This document shows positions 14,941-22,198 of a DNA stretch of 37,337 nt, in pieces. Made by a program: the position numbers and the translations under genes. The DNA comes from Dehalococcoidia bacterium. Lineage in GTDB: Bacteria > Chloroflexota > Dehalococcoidia > SHYB01. The stretch is taken from contig SHYB01000021.1 in NCBI GenBank assembly GCA_009693015.1, positions 1 to 37,337 of the forward strand. Direction: 5' to 3'. The first letter of the stretch is position 1; the number at the start of each line of letters is the position of its first letter. The notes beneath the pieces are model-generated. The model ran no database searches. It was not told where the DNA came from and saw nothing but the letters and a program-made list of their open reading frames with translations.

Positions 14941-16757
14941 TGGTTGGCGCGCAGGTAGCGGACGATCTCCATCATGGCCTTGCAGTCCACCTGGTTGTAC
15001 TGGGCGATCTCTTGCATGAGCGGCTGCTGCGGCAGCGTGGCGCCCTTGGCCCCGGCTTCCGCGGCGCACCACCACGCGCCGGCCATGGCGCCGAGGCCGT
15101 CGGCGGGGCCTTCGCTCCACTGCGTTTCGATAAGCCCGTGGGCGTGCATGGCCTTGGCCACGGCTTTGAGGCCGAAGCCCAGCGCGCCGCGCACTGTCAC
15201 CGGCTCCGCCAGCACGACCTCTTTGTAGATATCGAACCAGGGCAGATCGGGCCAGCGCCTGTCAGGATGGGCCAGCTGCGCGCGGCGGTACTGCGTGGTC
15301 TCGGCGTTGGACCAGTGGATGAGGCGTGGGGTATCCCCCAGAGGGGCCAGGCGGCGCTGCACGGCGAGCATGTGCTCCAGCCACTCGTCAACCAGCGCGC
15401 CCTCTGCCTGCGGGGTGAGCGCGTCGGCGATGAAGGGGCTGAACGTCCAGCACCCGTCCTCAATGTGCCCGCAGCCGATCATGAATACCAGAGGATAGCC
15501 TTGCGCCGCGGGGAAGGCCGCGCCGTTGTCGGCGCTGTCGGTCACATGCTCAAAGTCCACGAAGAACTCCAGCGGCGGCGCGGCGTGCCACTGGTCGCGG
15601 GCGGCGGCGATGCGCGCGGGTTGCACCGGCGGGCCGCCGCGATTGGCGTCCAGCACCGCCTGCACCCGTGGCGCGGTGGATGCTCCAGTCACGCCGAGCG
15701 CGTCCACGGTGCAGCGAGGGTCCTGCCAGGAGAAGATGCCCTGCTCGTGGGCCTGGCGCCGGTGTTTCAGGCTCACGTTGGTGACCAGGGTCACTTCGCC
15801 CAGCGCCGCGGCGATCTGCTTCTTGGCGTCATGCCAGGGATAATCGGACTTGTCGTTATTCATGTTGGGCCATAGCTCGGTCACGGAGGGTTGCGGCAGG
15901 ACGCGCCAGCCGCGGCCTTCCTGGCGCACGCGGCGCAGCCAGGCCACGGCGGCGTCCACGGCGCCGGCGAGCCTGGCGTCGGCGGCGGGCACGGGGCCGA
16001 GGCGCTCCAGGCACGTCTGCCCCCGCAGCGTGGCCTTCTTGACCGTCTGCTTCCAGCCGCGCCCCAGCACAAAGCCGTGCGGCGGCTGATAGCCCTGCAA
16101 TCGCCCCAGGGCGCGATTGTAGATGAACACCTGGGCCTTGTCCGCGGGCAGGGTATCGTCGTTGCCCAGGCCACCGCCGGCGAGCAGCGACAGCGTCTTG
16201 AATTTGATGTCTACGACGCAGTAGTGCCACGGCCCGCTGAGGGTGGGGGCAGGTGTCTGCGCCTCGTTGGAGTCGAGGGCGCTGGGGAAGTGGGCGCGCA
16301 GCACGTCGCTGCGAACGAGCAGGTCGGGCACGCCGTAGGTGCGGTGCTGGGCGTCCCAGAGCACGGGCTTGGCGATGATGGCTTCGCCGCGTTGCATGGC
16401 GGCGAAGGTGGCCTGGGCCACGGCGAGATCGCGGGCGACGGCGAACTCCAGCTTGTTGCTGACACGGGCGACGGGATGGATGGAGTCCAGGTGCGCCATG
16501 ACCTGCTGCTCGAACTGCTGCGCCGCGCCGCGCAGGAAGGCGACGAAGTCGGTGCGCGGGTCATAGCTTTCCAGCGCGTTGTCCGGGGTGAAGCCTGCCG
16601 CGCTGCCCCAGGCGCCCAGCCAGTCCAGCAGGGGGTCTTCCAGCATGGCGCTGCGGGTGTCCGTGGCCCCGACCCACTGCTGCCAGCCGGCGTCGTCCTG
16701 GGGGGAGACGTCGTTGCCGGCGTCATCGTGGGTGAGGGCGTCAATGCCCACGGTCAA
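14937..16757 (-). CDS. PD-(D/E)XK plus RNase H-like (DEDD) two-domain nuclease, TM0106-like
   Basis: A 606-residue putative nuclease with two catalytic modules. The N-terminal part has a RecB/Cas4-type PD-(D/E)XK core: Asp145 in YGVPDLLVRSD and Asp183-x-Lys185 in VVDIKFK, with helix FEQQVMAHL before it. The C-terminal part (about 397-606) is an RNase H-like 3'-5' exonuclease domain: FVDFEHV with Asp401 and Glu403, Asp509 in WFDIYKEV, and Tyr587 with Asp591 in YNQVDCKAM, the DEDDy pattern. The layout resembles the TM0106-type RecB-like nucleases. The start is TTG at 16757, overlapping the translin stop as TTGA; a GTG two codons later is the alternative. Last gene of a four-gene operon. Substrate (DNA or RNA) unknown. 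Confidence 0.83.
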   Translation of the reverse strand: MTVGIDALTHDDAGNDVSPQDDAGWQQWVGATDTRSAMLEDPLLDWLGAWGSAAGFTPDNALESYDPRTDFVAFLRGAAQQFEQQVMAHLDSIHPVARVSNKLEFAVARDLAVAQATFAAMQRGEAIIAKPVLWDAQHRTYGVPDLLVRSDVLRAHFPSALDSNEAQTPAPTLSGPWHYCVVDIKFKTLSLLAGGGLGNDDTLPADKAQVFIYNRALGRLQGYQPPHGFVLGRGWKQTVKKATLRGQTCLERLGPVPAADARLAGAVDAAVAWLRRVRQEGRGWRVLPQPSVTELWPNMNNDKSDYPWHDAKKQIAAALGEVTLVTNVSLKHRRQAHEQGIFSWQDPRCTVDALGVTGASTAPRVQAVLDANRGGPPVQPARIAAARDQWHAAPPLEFFVDFEHVTDSADNGAAFPAAQGYPLVFMIGCGHIEDGCWTFSPFIADALTPQAEGALVDEWLEHMLAVQRRLAPLGDTPRLIHWSNAETTQYRRAQLAHPDRRWPDLPWFDIYKEVVLAEPVTVRGALGFGLKAVAKAMHAHGLIETQWSEGPADGLGAMAGAWWCAAEAGAKGATLPQQPLMQEIAQYNQVDCKAMMEIVRYLRANH

Positions 16758-17404
16758 GCGTCCGGCAGCCGTTGCGCCACGCGGGAGAGCTTTTCCTCAA
16801 GCCGCTGCTGCACCAGGGCCAGGGTGAGGTCGCCGCGGGTGCGTTCCAGGACGCCGCGCACCATGTCCGTGGTGCGGCGCAGGCCGCCGGTGAGGGCGTC
16901 GGGGAAGTCTATGGTGACCAGCACGTTGTAGATATCGTCCATTGCCGCGAGGAGGTCTTCGCAGCGGGCGACGTGGCCCTGGCGCAGCGCATCGAGCAGG
17001 TGGCGGCGCATCTCTCCCACTGCTTCGCCCATGCCGTTCAAGTAGGCGCTCTCCTGCACGCCGAGTTCTTCAGGTCTGGGCAGCGGCTTGCCGGAGGCGA
17101 GGGCCAGGGTGATGGCGGCCTCGGCGTACTCCTTCTCCGCGCTGTCCACGTAGCCGGTGAAAGAGAGATCGGGGTGCGCGGCGATGGCGGCGTTGATATC
17201 GTTGAGCATGGTCCGGGCGGAGCGCAGAAGGTCCTGTGCTGCCTCGAACTCGTGGCGATGCACGGCGCGGATGGTGTTGGCGGCGAATCGCACGACCTGG
17301 CGCGTGAGGGGATAGGCGGCCTCGCGGGCCTGGTGCTTGAGGGTGAGCGCGGCGCGGATGCGCTCGGCAATGGGTTCCAAGTTGGCCGTCGTGGGGTTGC
17401 TCAC
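16754..17404 (-). CDS. Translin/TRAX-family protein
   Basis: A 216-residue all-helical protein with the signatures of the translin family (PF01997), which binds and in the TRAX branch cleaves RNA or single-stranded DNA. Visible landmarks: RAVHRHEFEAAQDLLRSA (about 47-64), GYVDSAEKEYAEA (84-96), the central MGEAVGEMRRHLLDAL (125-140), MDDIYNVLVTIDFPDAL (155-171) and GGLRRTTDMVRGVLERTRGDL (173-193). Acidic residues Glu92, Glu95 and Asp180 sit where TRAX-type nucleases carry catalytic acids, although this assignment is by eye. GTG start, overlapping the upstream stop by GTGA. Translin is well known in eukaryotes and archaea and uncommon in bacteria. Coupled to a nuclease gene downstream. Confidence 0.85.
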   Translation of the reverse strand: MSNPTTANLEPIAERIRAALTLKHQAREAAYPLTRQVVRFAANTIRAVHRHEFEAAQDLLRSARTMLNDINAAIAAHPDLSFTGYVDSAEKEYAEAAITLALASGKPLPRPEELGVQESAYLNGMGEAVGEMRRHLLDALRQGHVARCEDLLAAMDDIYNVLVTIDFPDALTGGLRRTTDMVRGVLERTRGDLTLALVQQRLEEKLSRVAQRLPDA

Positions 17405-17748
17405 AGGCCGCTCACGGGCGGAGGCATGGTCCCGTCACGGGCGGCATCAATCATCTGACGCGTCTCTTGCGGCATGTCCACCCCTAGCTGCTCGAGGCGC
17501 TTTTCCGTCCATCGCCCGATGTTGCGCGGGTCCTTGTAGTACTCGTCGCTGTTGTTCATGGAAGGCGTGCCGGAGGCGTCCCACACGCTCTGCATGGTTT
17601 TGTGGTGCGCGAAGGTGGAGACGGCGCGCTCCAGCGAGCGTCCCCCGCAATGGGCGCAGGCGAGGTCCGTGGGCGTGGCGCCGATGGCGCGGACGAACGC
17701 CGAGGTCTTGCGACGGCAGTCCAGGCAGCGGTACTCGTAGACAGGCAC
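17401..17748 (-). CDS. FmdB-type zinc-ribbon protein (second of the operon)
   Basis: A 115-residue protein with an N-terminal FmdB-like putative regulatory zinc ribbon: PVYEYRCLDCRRK with Cys8 and Cys11, then Cys31 and Cys34 in CAHCGG. The rest (about 45-115) is polar with MNNSDEYYKDPRNIGRWTEKRLEQLGVDMPQETRQMIDAARDG, probably a helical effector or interaction region. GTG start; the upstream gene ends 4 bases before, and its own stop overlaps the translin GTG start (GTGA). Zinc binding is inferred; a nucleic-acid or protein binding role fits the operon. Confidence 0.85.
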   Translation of the reverse strand: MPVYEYRCLDCRRKTSAFVRAIGATPTDLACAHCGGRSLERAVSTFAHHKTMQSVWDASGTPSMNNSDEYYKDPRNIGRWTEKRLEQLGVDMPQETRQMIDAARDGTMPPPVSGL

Positions 17749-17752
17749 GGCG

Positions 17753-18184
17753 TTAGTCCTCGTCACCCATGCCGGGGCCGGCGTCCATGCCGTCTCCGGC
17801 ATCGTCGCCGCCCATCACGTCGTCCGGCATCTCGCCCGACTCCATGCGGGAAAGCATCGAACTTGTCTCGTCGTCCATGGGCTCACTGGACTCCGCGCTC
17901 ATCCGGCGCATCATGCGGGCCATGGCGCGAGGGTCGCCTTCGTCGATACCGGCCATGTCTGCGCCGGGCATATCAGACATGCCGCCCATGTCGTCCATAC
18001 CGCCATCGCCCATCTCGTCGGCGTTGCGCGATCCGCCACGGCGCACGGCGAAGGTGGAGAAGAGGCGCGTGAGCTGCGTTCCCTGGCAATGGGGGCAGGC
18101 GGGAGAGACGCTGGCGGAGGCGGAGCGCACCCAGACAGAACTCTTTTTGCGGCAGGCGGCGCAGCGGTATTCGTAGACCGGCAT
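17753..18184 (-). CDS. FmdB-type zinc-ribbon protein with acidic Met/Gly/Asp-rich tail
   Basis: A 143-residue protein, first gene of the operon. Zinc ribbon: PVYEYRCAACRKK with Cys8 and Cys11, then Cys30 and Cys33 in CPHC. From about residue 50 it is strongly acidic and rich in Met, Gly and Asp (MGDGGMDDMGGMSDMPGADM, then MDDETSSMLSRMESGEMPDD), low complexity and probably disordered, with a helical stretch DPRAMARMMRRM. GGGAG precedes the ATG. The predicted promoter is an extended -10 at 18294-18302, leaving a leader of about 100 bases that contains an inverted repeat. Confidence 0.82.
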   Translation of the reverse strand: MPVYEYRCAACRKKSSVWVRSASASVSPACPHCQGTQLTRLFSTFAVRRGGSRNADEMGDGGMDDMGGMSDMPGADMAGIDEGDPRAMARMMRRMSAESSEPMDDETSSMLSRMESGEMPDDVMGGDDAGDGMDAGPGMGDED

Positions 18185-18251
18185 CGGCAGGCTCCCAATC
18201 TTTCGTTGCTTGTGCGCCCGAAGATGCACCGCGGGTGATCCTTCGCAGCTT

Positions 18252-18275
18252 GCGCAGGTGCGCCCGCACCTGCGC
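18252..18275. promoter_or_regulatory. Inverted repeat with 11-base perfect arms
   Basis: Arm GCGCAGGTGCG (18252-18262), two-base centre, arm CGCACCTGCGC (18265-18275). It lies between the FmdB/translin operon and the quinone oxidoreductase gene, inside the predicted leader of the former. It could be a regulator site for both genes or a leader hairpin. Confidence 0.6.
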
Positions 18276-18293
18276 GGCAACAGGTTTGGGGCT

Positions 18294-18302
18294 ATTGTAG
18301 CA
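18294..18302 (-). promoter_or_regulatory. Extended -10 promoter of the FmdB/translin/nuclease operon
   Basis: TGC-TACAAT on the minus strand, with the transcript expected to start near 18287. No clear -35. Confidence 0.55.
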
Positions 18303-18325
18303 CAGCGCTCTAGCCATGCCGCGGC

Positions 18326-18331
18326 TATACT
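18326..18331 (+). promoter_or_regulatory. -10 element of the quinone oxidoreductase gene
   Basis: TATACT preceded by GGC, 31 bases before the ATG at 18363, with AGGGAGG between. Confidence 0.5.
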
Positions 18332-18362
18332 ATGCGCGCACGTCAGCAGGGAGGCAAACGGT

Positions 18363-19346
18363 ATGCGCGCCATCGTGATCACCAAGCCGGGCGGGCCGGA
18401 GGTGCTCCAGGTCAGGGAGATCGAGGAGCCGGCGCCGGGGCCGGACGATCTGCTGGTGCAAGTGAAGGCCACCGCGCTGAACCGCGCCGATCTGCTGCAA
18501 CGCCTGGGGCGCTATGCTCCCGCGCCGGACGTGCGCGCCGACGTGCTGGGGCTGGAGATGGCGGGCGTGGTGGCGGCGACAGGGACGCGGGTGACGGAGT
18601 TCAAGGCGGGCGACCGCGTGTTCGGCCTGCTGGGCGGCGGCGGCTACGCGCAGAGGGTGGTTATCCATCGCGGCATGGCGGCGCGCATACCGGAGCGCCT
18701 GAGCTTTGTGCAGGCTGCAGCAGTGCCTGAAGTGTTCATCACGGCGCATGACGCTTTGTTCAACTGGTGCAACCTCCAGATGGGCGATCGCGTGCTGGTG
18801 CATGCCGTGGGCAGCGGCGTGGGCACGGCGGCAGTGCAATTGGCGCGGTGCGCCGGGGCGTTTAGTTTCGGTACGGCGGGGTCGGCGGAGAAGCTGGCGA
18901 AGGCCAAGGCGCTGGGCCTGAACGTGGGCATCAACTACCGCGACGAGAACTTTGCCGAGGTGGTCCAGCGGGAGACGGGCGGCCAGGGCGTGCAGGCGAT
19001 TCTGGACGTGGTGGGAGCGCCGTATTGGGAGGGGAACATCGCCAGCCTGGGTGTGCGCGGACACATGGTGCTGGTGGGGACGATGGGCGGCGGCGCGGCG
19101 AACGTGAACCTGGGCGCCTTGATGGGCAAGCGCCTTTCCGTGCACGGCACGGTGTTGCGGGCGCGGAGCGTGGAGGAGAAGATCGCGCTGGTGGGCCAGA
19201 TGAAGCGCCACGTGATCCCGCTGCTGGAGCGCGGCGACGCAGCGCCGGTGCTAGACCGCGTCTTTCCCCTGGAGCAGGCGGCGGAGGCGCATAGGTATAT
19301 GGAGTCCAACGCCAACTTCGGGAAGATCGTGCTGGAAGTGGGGTAG
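18363..19346 (+). CDS. Zinc-independent NADPH:quinone oxidoreductase (zeta-crystallin-like, MDR superfamily)
   Basis: A 327-residue medium-chain reductase. It opens MRAIVITKPGGPEVLQVREIEEPAPGPDDLLV, then ATALNRADLLQRLGRY (about 38-53), GLEMAGVVAATG, and the nucleotide-binding HAVGSGVGTAAVQLAR (about 155-170). The cysteines of the zinc-binding MDR branch are missing, which fits the quinone reductase type. Such enzymes reduce quinones or enones with NADPH. The ATG at 18363 follows AGGGAGG and a TATACT element. The next gene downstream has its own -10, so it may be monocistronic. Confidence 0.93.
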   Translation: MRAIVITKPGGPEVLQVREIEEPAPGPDDLLVQVKATALNRADLLQRLGRYAPAPDVRADVLGLEMAGVVAATGTRVTEFKAGDRVFGLLGGGGYAQRVVIHRGMAARIPERLSFVQAAAVPEVFITAHDALFNWCNLQMGDRVLVHAVGSGVGTAAVQLARCAGAFSFGTAGSAEKLAKAKALGLNVGINYRDENFAEVVQRETGGQGVQAILDVVGAPYWEGNIASLGVRGHMVLVGTMGGGAANVNLGALMGKRLSVHGTVLRARSVEEKIALVGQMKRHVIPLLERGDAAPVLDRVFPLEQAAEAHRYMESNANFGKIVLEVG

Positions 19347-19354
19347 CGCCGCGC

Positions 19355-19360
19355 TATAAT
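19355..19360 (+). promoter_or_regulatory. -10 element of the third FmdB gene
   Basis: A consensus TATAAT, 52 bases before the ATG at 19412 and just after the quinone oxidoreductase stop. No clear -35. Confidence 0.5.
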
Positions 19361-19411
19361 GGAGCGTCGCCGGCATGACCCTTTGGGGCGAAGGCCGGCG
19401 GAGGAGCCACG

Positions 19412-19669
19412 ATGCCGCATTACGACCGTATCTGCATCAACTGTGGGAACGTCTTCGAGATTTTCCGGCGCATGAGCGATAGCTCGCCCGTGCCGTGCCC
19501 TAAGTGCAAGAACGAAACGCAGAACATCATCCTGGAAGCGCCCACCACGTTCACGCGCAACATTGACCACCCCGATTCTCCGCTGGACGAGATCCCCGGC
19601 CATGAGCAGAAGCGGAAGATGGCGGACGCGGTGATCCGCAAGACGCTGAAGGATATGGGAAAGCTGTAG
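19412..19669 (+). CDS. FmdB-type zinc-ribbon protein
   Basis: An 85-residue protein with the zinc ribbon Cys8, Cys11 (ICINCGN) and Cys29, Cys32 (CPKC). The FEIFRRMSDSSPVPCP segment is typical of FmdB-family regulators. The C-terminal 45 residues are polar and end in a helix (HEQKRKMADAVIRKTLKDMGKL). A GGAGGAG ribosome site and a TATAAT -10 precede it. Third FmdB-type protein in about 2.2 kb, but on the opposite strand to the other two and outside their operon. Confidence 0.85.
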   Translation: MPHYDRICINCGNVFEIFRRMSDSSPVPCPKCKNETQNIILEAPTTFTRNIDHPDSPLDEIPGHEQKRKMADAVIRKTLKDMGKL

Positions 19670-19703
19670 TTCGCAGGCGATTGCGGCACGCGCCGTCGCC
19701 CCG

Positions 19704-19709
19704 TATGAT
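19704..19709 (+). promoter_or_regulatory. -10 element of the 123-residue gene
   Basis: TATGAT, 37 bases before the ATG at 19746, with no clear -35. Confidence 0.35.
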
Positions 19710-19745
19710 GGGCGGCGCACGAATCGAAGAAGAGGCTGGCAGGCG

Positions 19746-20117
19746 ATGTTCAAGGGACAGGCGATCACTTTCGGGCGGCTGCACACGTGGACGCTGGTGT
19801 TCTATTACAACAAGGCAACGGACAGCCTGAATATCAAGGCGCCGTGGACGCAGGAAGGCGCGTGGGTGGAGCTGCCCGATGCCGTGCGCGTGAAGGTTGA
19901 CCCTCAGACGGGCGAGGCGGTGGAGTTCCAGATCGAGTCGTTCCGCAAGGGTTTTCTGGCGCATCGCCCTGACCTGGCCGCGCTGTGGGGGCAGGTGAAG
20001 CCATCGCCGATTGCGCTGCGGCGCATGGAGAACACGCCGTTCATTGCCGCGTTCCTGTCCCACGTGGCGCAACTGGCGTACCAGCGGGACCAGCAGCTCG
20101 TCCCGTCCAAGCTGTAG
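19746..20117 (+). CDS. Hypothetical protein, 123 residues
   Basis: A soluble 123-residue protein that I do not recognise. The first 70 residues look like a beta-rich domain (ITFGRLHTWTLVFYYNKATDSLNIKAPWTQEGAWVELPDAVRVKVDPQTGEAVEFQIESF), faintly like DUF2283 proteins with alternating strands and a D-x-L-x-I pattern; the rest is helical (KGFLAHRPDLAALWGQV to the end). AGAGG lies about 10 bases before the ATG. It ends 31 bases before the amidase start on the same strand and may be co-transcribed with it. Confidence 0.65.
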   Translation: MFKGQAITFGRLHTWTLVFYYNKATDSLNIKAPWTQEGAWVELPDAVRVKVDPQTGEAVEFQIESFRKGFLAHRPDLAALWGQVKPSPIALRRMENTPFIAAFLSHVAQLAYQRDQQLVPSKL

Positions 20118-20148
20118 CGCGTCGCACGCTGCGGGAGGTCCAGACCCC

Positions 20149-21576
20149 GTGACCGACCGCTCCCTCTGCTACCTCTCCCTGGCCCAGGCCTCACGCCTGC
20201 TTGCCTCGCGGCGCCTCTCGCCCGTGGAGCTGACCCGCGCCGTGCTGAAGCGCATCGAAGAGCTACAGCCGTCGCTCAACGCCTTCACCGTGGTGCTGGC
20301 GGAGCAGGCGCTGGCGGAGGCGCGCCGCGCCGAGCGGGCCATCGTCCAGGGCAAACGCCGCAGCCCGCTGCACGGCGTCCCCGTGAGCGTGAAGGATATC
20401 TACGATATGCGGGGCCTCCAGACCTCTTGCGGCTCGAAGGTCATGCACGACCATGTGGCGCGGGAGGACGCCACGGCGGTGCGCCTGCTGCGCGAGGCAG
20501 GCGCGGTCATTGTGGGGAAGACGAACATGACGGAGTTTGCCGTGGACGTGATCAGCACCGTGCATGGGCCGGCGCACAATCCCTGGGCGACGGAGTACAG
20601 CGCGGGACTCTCCAGCAGCGGTTCCGGGGTGGCGGTGGCGGCGGGGGCATCGTTCGCCTCGCTGGGCACGGACACTGGCGGCTCCATTCGCATGCCCGCG
20701 GCGTTCTGCGGCTGCGTGGGCATCAAGCCGACGTATGGGCGGGTGAGCCGCCACGGCATCTTCCCCCTGTGCTGGAGCATGGACCACGCCGGGCCGCTGA
20801 CGCGCACCGTGGAGGATGCGGCGATTGTCCTGCAAGCAATCGCCGGCCATGACCCTCGCGATCCGTCCTCAGCCCCGGTGCGGGTCCCGGCGTACCGTCG
20901 CGCGCTGGGGGAAGACCTGCGCGGGCTGCGCGTGGGCATTCCCAAGGAGCATTTTTTCGACAACGCTGACCCGGAGATCGCCGAGGCGGTGGAGCAGGCA
21001 GCCGCCGTGCTGCGATCGCTGGGCGCCAGCGTGCGTCCAGTCTCTATCCCCAACGCCGCGAAGGGGCCGCAGGCGGTGGGCGGGTTCATCCGCGTGGAGC
21101 AGGTGGCGGCGCATGAGGCGTGCATCAAGACGCGGCTGCATCTGTACAGCCAGTTGCTGGGCGACCGGCTGGCGGCGGCGAGCGTGCGGCCCGCGGCGCT
21201 GTATATCAACGCGCTGCGGGTGCGCGCCGTGCTCATTGAGGAGTTTCGCCGGGCGCTGGAGCAGGCGGACGTGCTGATCACACCCACGACGCCGGTCCTG
21301 CCGTACAAGATCGCCGAGCAGCCGCAGGGAGGCGCGGGCCAGGGGGCGCGCATCTCCGTGAACACGTCGCCCGCCAACATGACCGGCCTGCCCGCCATCT
21401 CCGTGCCTTGCGGGTTCAGCAAGGGCGGCTTGCCCATCGGCCTGCAGATCATGGGCCGGGGGTGGGAGGAGGCGACGGTGCTTCGCGCGGCGCACGCCTA
21501 TGAACGCGCCACGGCGTGGCATACGCGGCGGCCCGCGCTGGCTCTCCCCTCTCCACCCACCACCCGCCGCGCCTGA
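20149..21576 (+). CDS. Amidase, GatA/amidase-signature family
   Basis: A 475-residue amidase-signature hydrolase. The catalytic Ser-cisSer-Lys triad is visible: Lys in VSVKDIYD, cis-Ser in the SSSGSGVAVAAG segment, and the nucleophile Ser in GTDTGGSIRMPAA. The usual PGGSSGGS stretch reads SAGLSSSGSG here, a departure from the consensus near the active site. LHGVPVSVKD, GCVGIKPTYGRVSRHG and DHAGPLTRTVEDAA are family hallmarks. No gatB or gatC is nearby, so a stand-alone amidase is likelier than a GatCAB subunit. GTG start with GGGAGG about 10 bases upstream. The end of the gene overlaps an imperfect direct repeat. Confidence 0.9.
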   Translation: MTDRSLCYLSLAQASRLLASRRLSPVELTRAVLKRIEELQPSLNAFTVVLAEQALAEARRAERAIVQGKRRSPLHGVPVSVKDIYDMRGLQTSCGSKVMHDHVAREDATAVRLLREAGAVIVGKTNMTEFAVDVISTVHGPAHNPWATEYSAGLSSSGSGVAVAAGASFASLGTDTGGSIRMPAAFCGCVGIKPTYGRVSRHGIFPLCWSMDHAGPLTRTVEDAAIVLQAIAGHDPRDPSSAPVRVPAYRRALGEDLRGLRVGIPKEHFFDNADPEIAEAVEQAAAVLRSLGASVRPVSIPNAAKGPQAVGGFIRVEQVAAHEACIKTRLHLYSQLLGDRLAAASVRPAALYINALRVRAVLIEEFRRALEQADVLITPTTPVLPYKIAEQPQGGAGQGARISVNTSPANMTGLPAISVPCGFSKGGLPIGLQIMGRGWEEATVLRAAHAYERATAWHTRRPALALPSPPTTRRA

Positions 21577-21647
21577 TCTATGGGCCTGCCGGGCGCTACC
21601 CCCAACTCTCCCCACGCCACCAGCGCCCCTGATTCGTGGGCCTGCCG
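21543..21647. repeat. Imperfect direct repeat across the amidase 3' end
   Basis: A unit ending CTGATCTATGGGCCTGCCGG (to 21592) is repeated as CTGATTCGTGGGCCTGCCGG (to 21647), with similar C-rich sequence before each. It looks like a tandem duplication of about 57 bases spanning the amidase stop codon. Confidence 0.5.
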
Positions 21648-21748
21648 GTCATGCGCCCCCGCTCTGGCCGTGAGCCGCCCCTGTTGGCCGAGGCGGGACA
21701 ACCAGCCATGTTGCGTGCCAGCCCCACTTGCGCAAACGGCGGGGGCAG

Positions 21749-21895
21749 GCGTATCGTGAAATACGCGACGGTTTGCAGCACCGTCGCACTCCTTCCACTC
21801 CTTGAGGGACCGCTAGCGACGGTCAGTTGGGCTGTCCCTCGGGGAGTGCACAGAAGAAACAGGCCCTCGGATGATCCGAGGGCCTGTTTTTCTGG
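21749..21895 (+). ncRNA. Candidate structured small RNA with intrinsic terminator
   Basis: Hairpins follow each other closely: GCGTAT/ATACGC (21749-21766), directly adjoining GACGGT/ACCGTC (21767-21785); a 15-pair stem with two G-U pairs joining 21796-21810 to 21834-21848; then a 14-pair terminator with a U-run. A -10-like TATCGT at 21752-21757 behind TTGCGC could start the RNA near 21764, in which case the first hairpin is promoter sequence. It matches no RNA family I recognise. It could instead be the structured 3' end of the amidase transcript. Confidence 0.45.
21858..21893 (+). terminator. Strong rho-independent terminator
   Basis: AACAGGCCCTCGGA (21858-21871), three-base loop, TCCGAGGGCCTGTT (21875-21888), then a T-run to 21891 and CT. 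The only strong intrinsic terminator I found. It may also serve the minus-strand toxin gene, though its U-run is weaker that way. Confidence 0.9.
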
Positions 21896-21928
21896 AGGGA
21901 CCGAGGTGGCAGCGGCGGCGAACGCAGA

Positions 21929-22198
21929 CTACATGCGCCCGATCATCTGCTCGTAGTCGCTGTGCGATCCGATCCAAAACCAGACCATCACATCATCGTC
22001 ACGCATGCCGATGGCGCGATAGCCTAGGCTCACCCGGACGGAGTAGATGGATCGAGTAGCGTGGATCTGCTTGAAGCGTAACTCTGAATGCTGAGGGTTC
22101 TCCGCAAAAAGCCTGTAGGAGGCTGGCGCTTGTTCTTGAACTGACTCAGGCAGGCGTGAGAACGATCGCCTGAAAGATGCCGTCGTGCGAGAGGTCAC
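21929..22198 (-). CDS. RelE/ParE-type toxin
   Basis: An 89-residue small basic protein of the RelE/ParE superfamily. The order FRRSFSRLPESVQEQAPASYRLFAENPQHSELRFKQIH, then SIYSVRVSLGYRAIGMRDDDVMVWFWIGSHSDYEQMI is the usual strand/helix pattern, with the C-terminal GSHSDYE typical of this branch. RelE-like members cleave mRNA on the ribosome and ParE-like ones inhibit gyrase; the sequence alone does not decide. GTG start overlapping the antitoxin stop as GTGA, so the two are coupled with the antitoxin first. Confidence 0.85.
   Translation of the reverse strand: MTSRTTASFRRSFSRLPESVQEQAPASYRLFAENPQHSELRFKQIHATRSIYSVRVSLGYRAIGMRDDDVMVWFWIGSHSDYEQMIGRM

Larger units (their letters stand above)
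21648..21928. other. Gene-free stretch between amidase and toxin
   Basis: Together with the repeat before it, this is the longest stretch in the window without a convincing gene (21577-21928). It contains the structured RNA candidate and its terminator; no coding signal was seen in either strand. Confidence 0.6.

Noticed and set aside
21735-21900. T-box riboswitch reading of the structured region
   Set aside because: No T-box core sequence and no tRNA synthetase or amino acid gene downstream in the plus direction.
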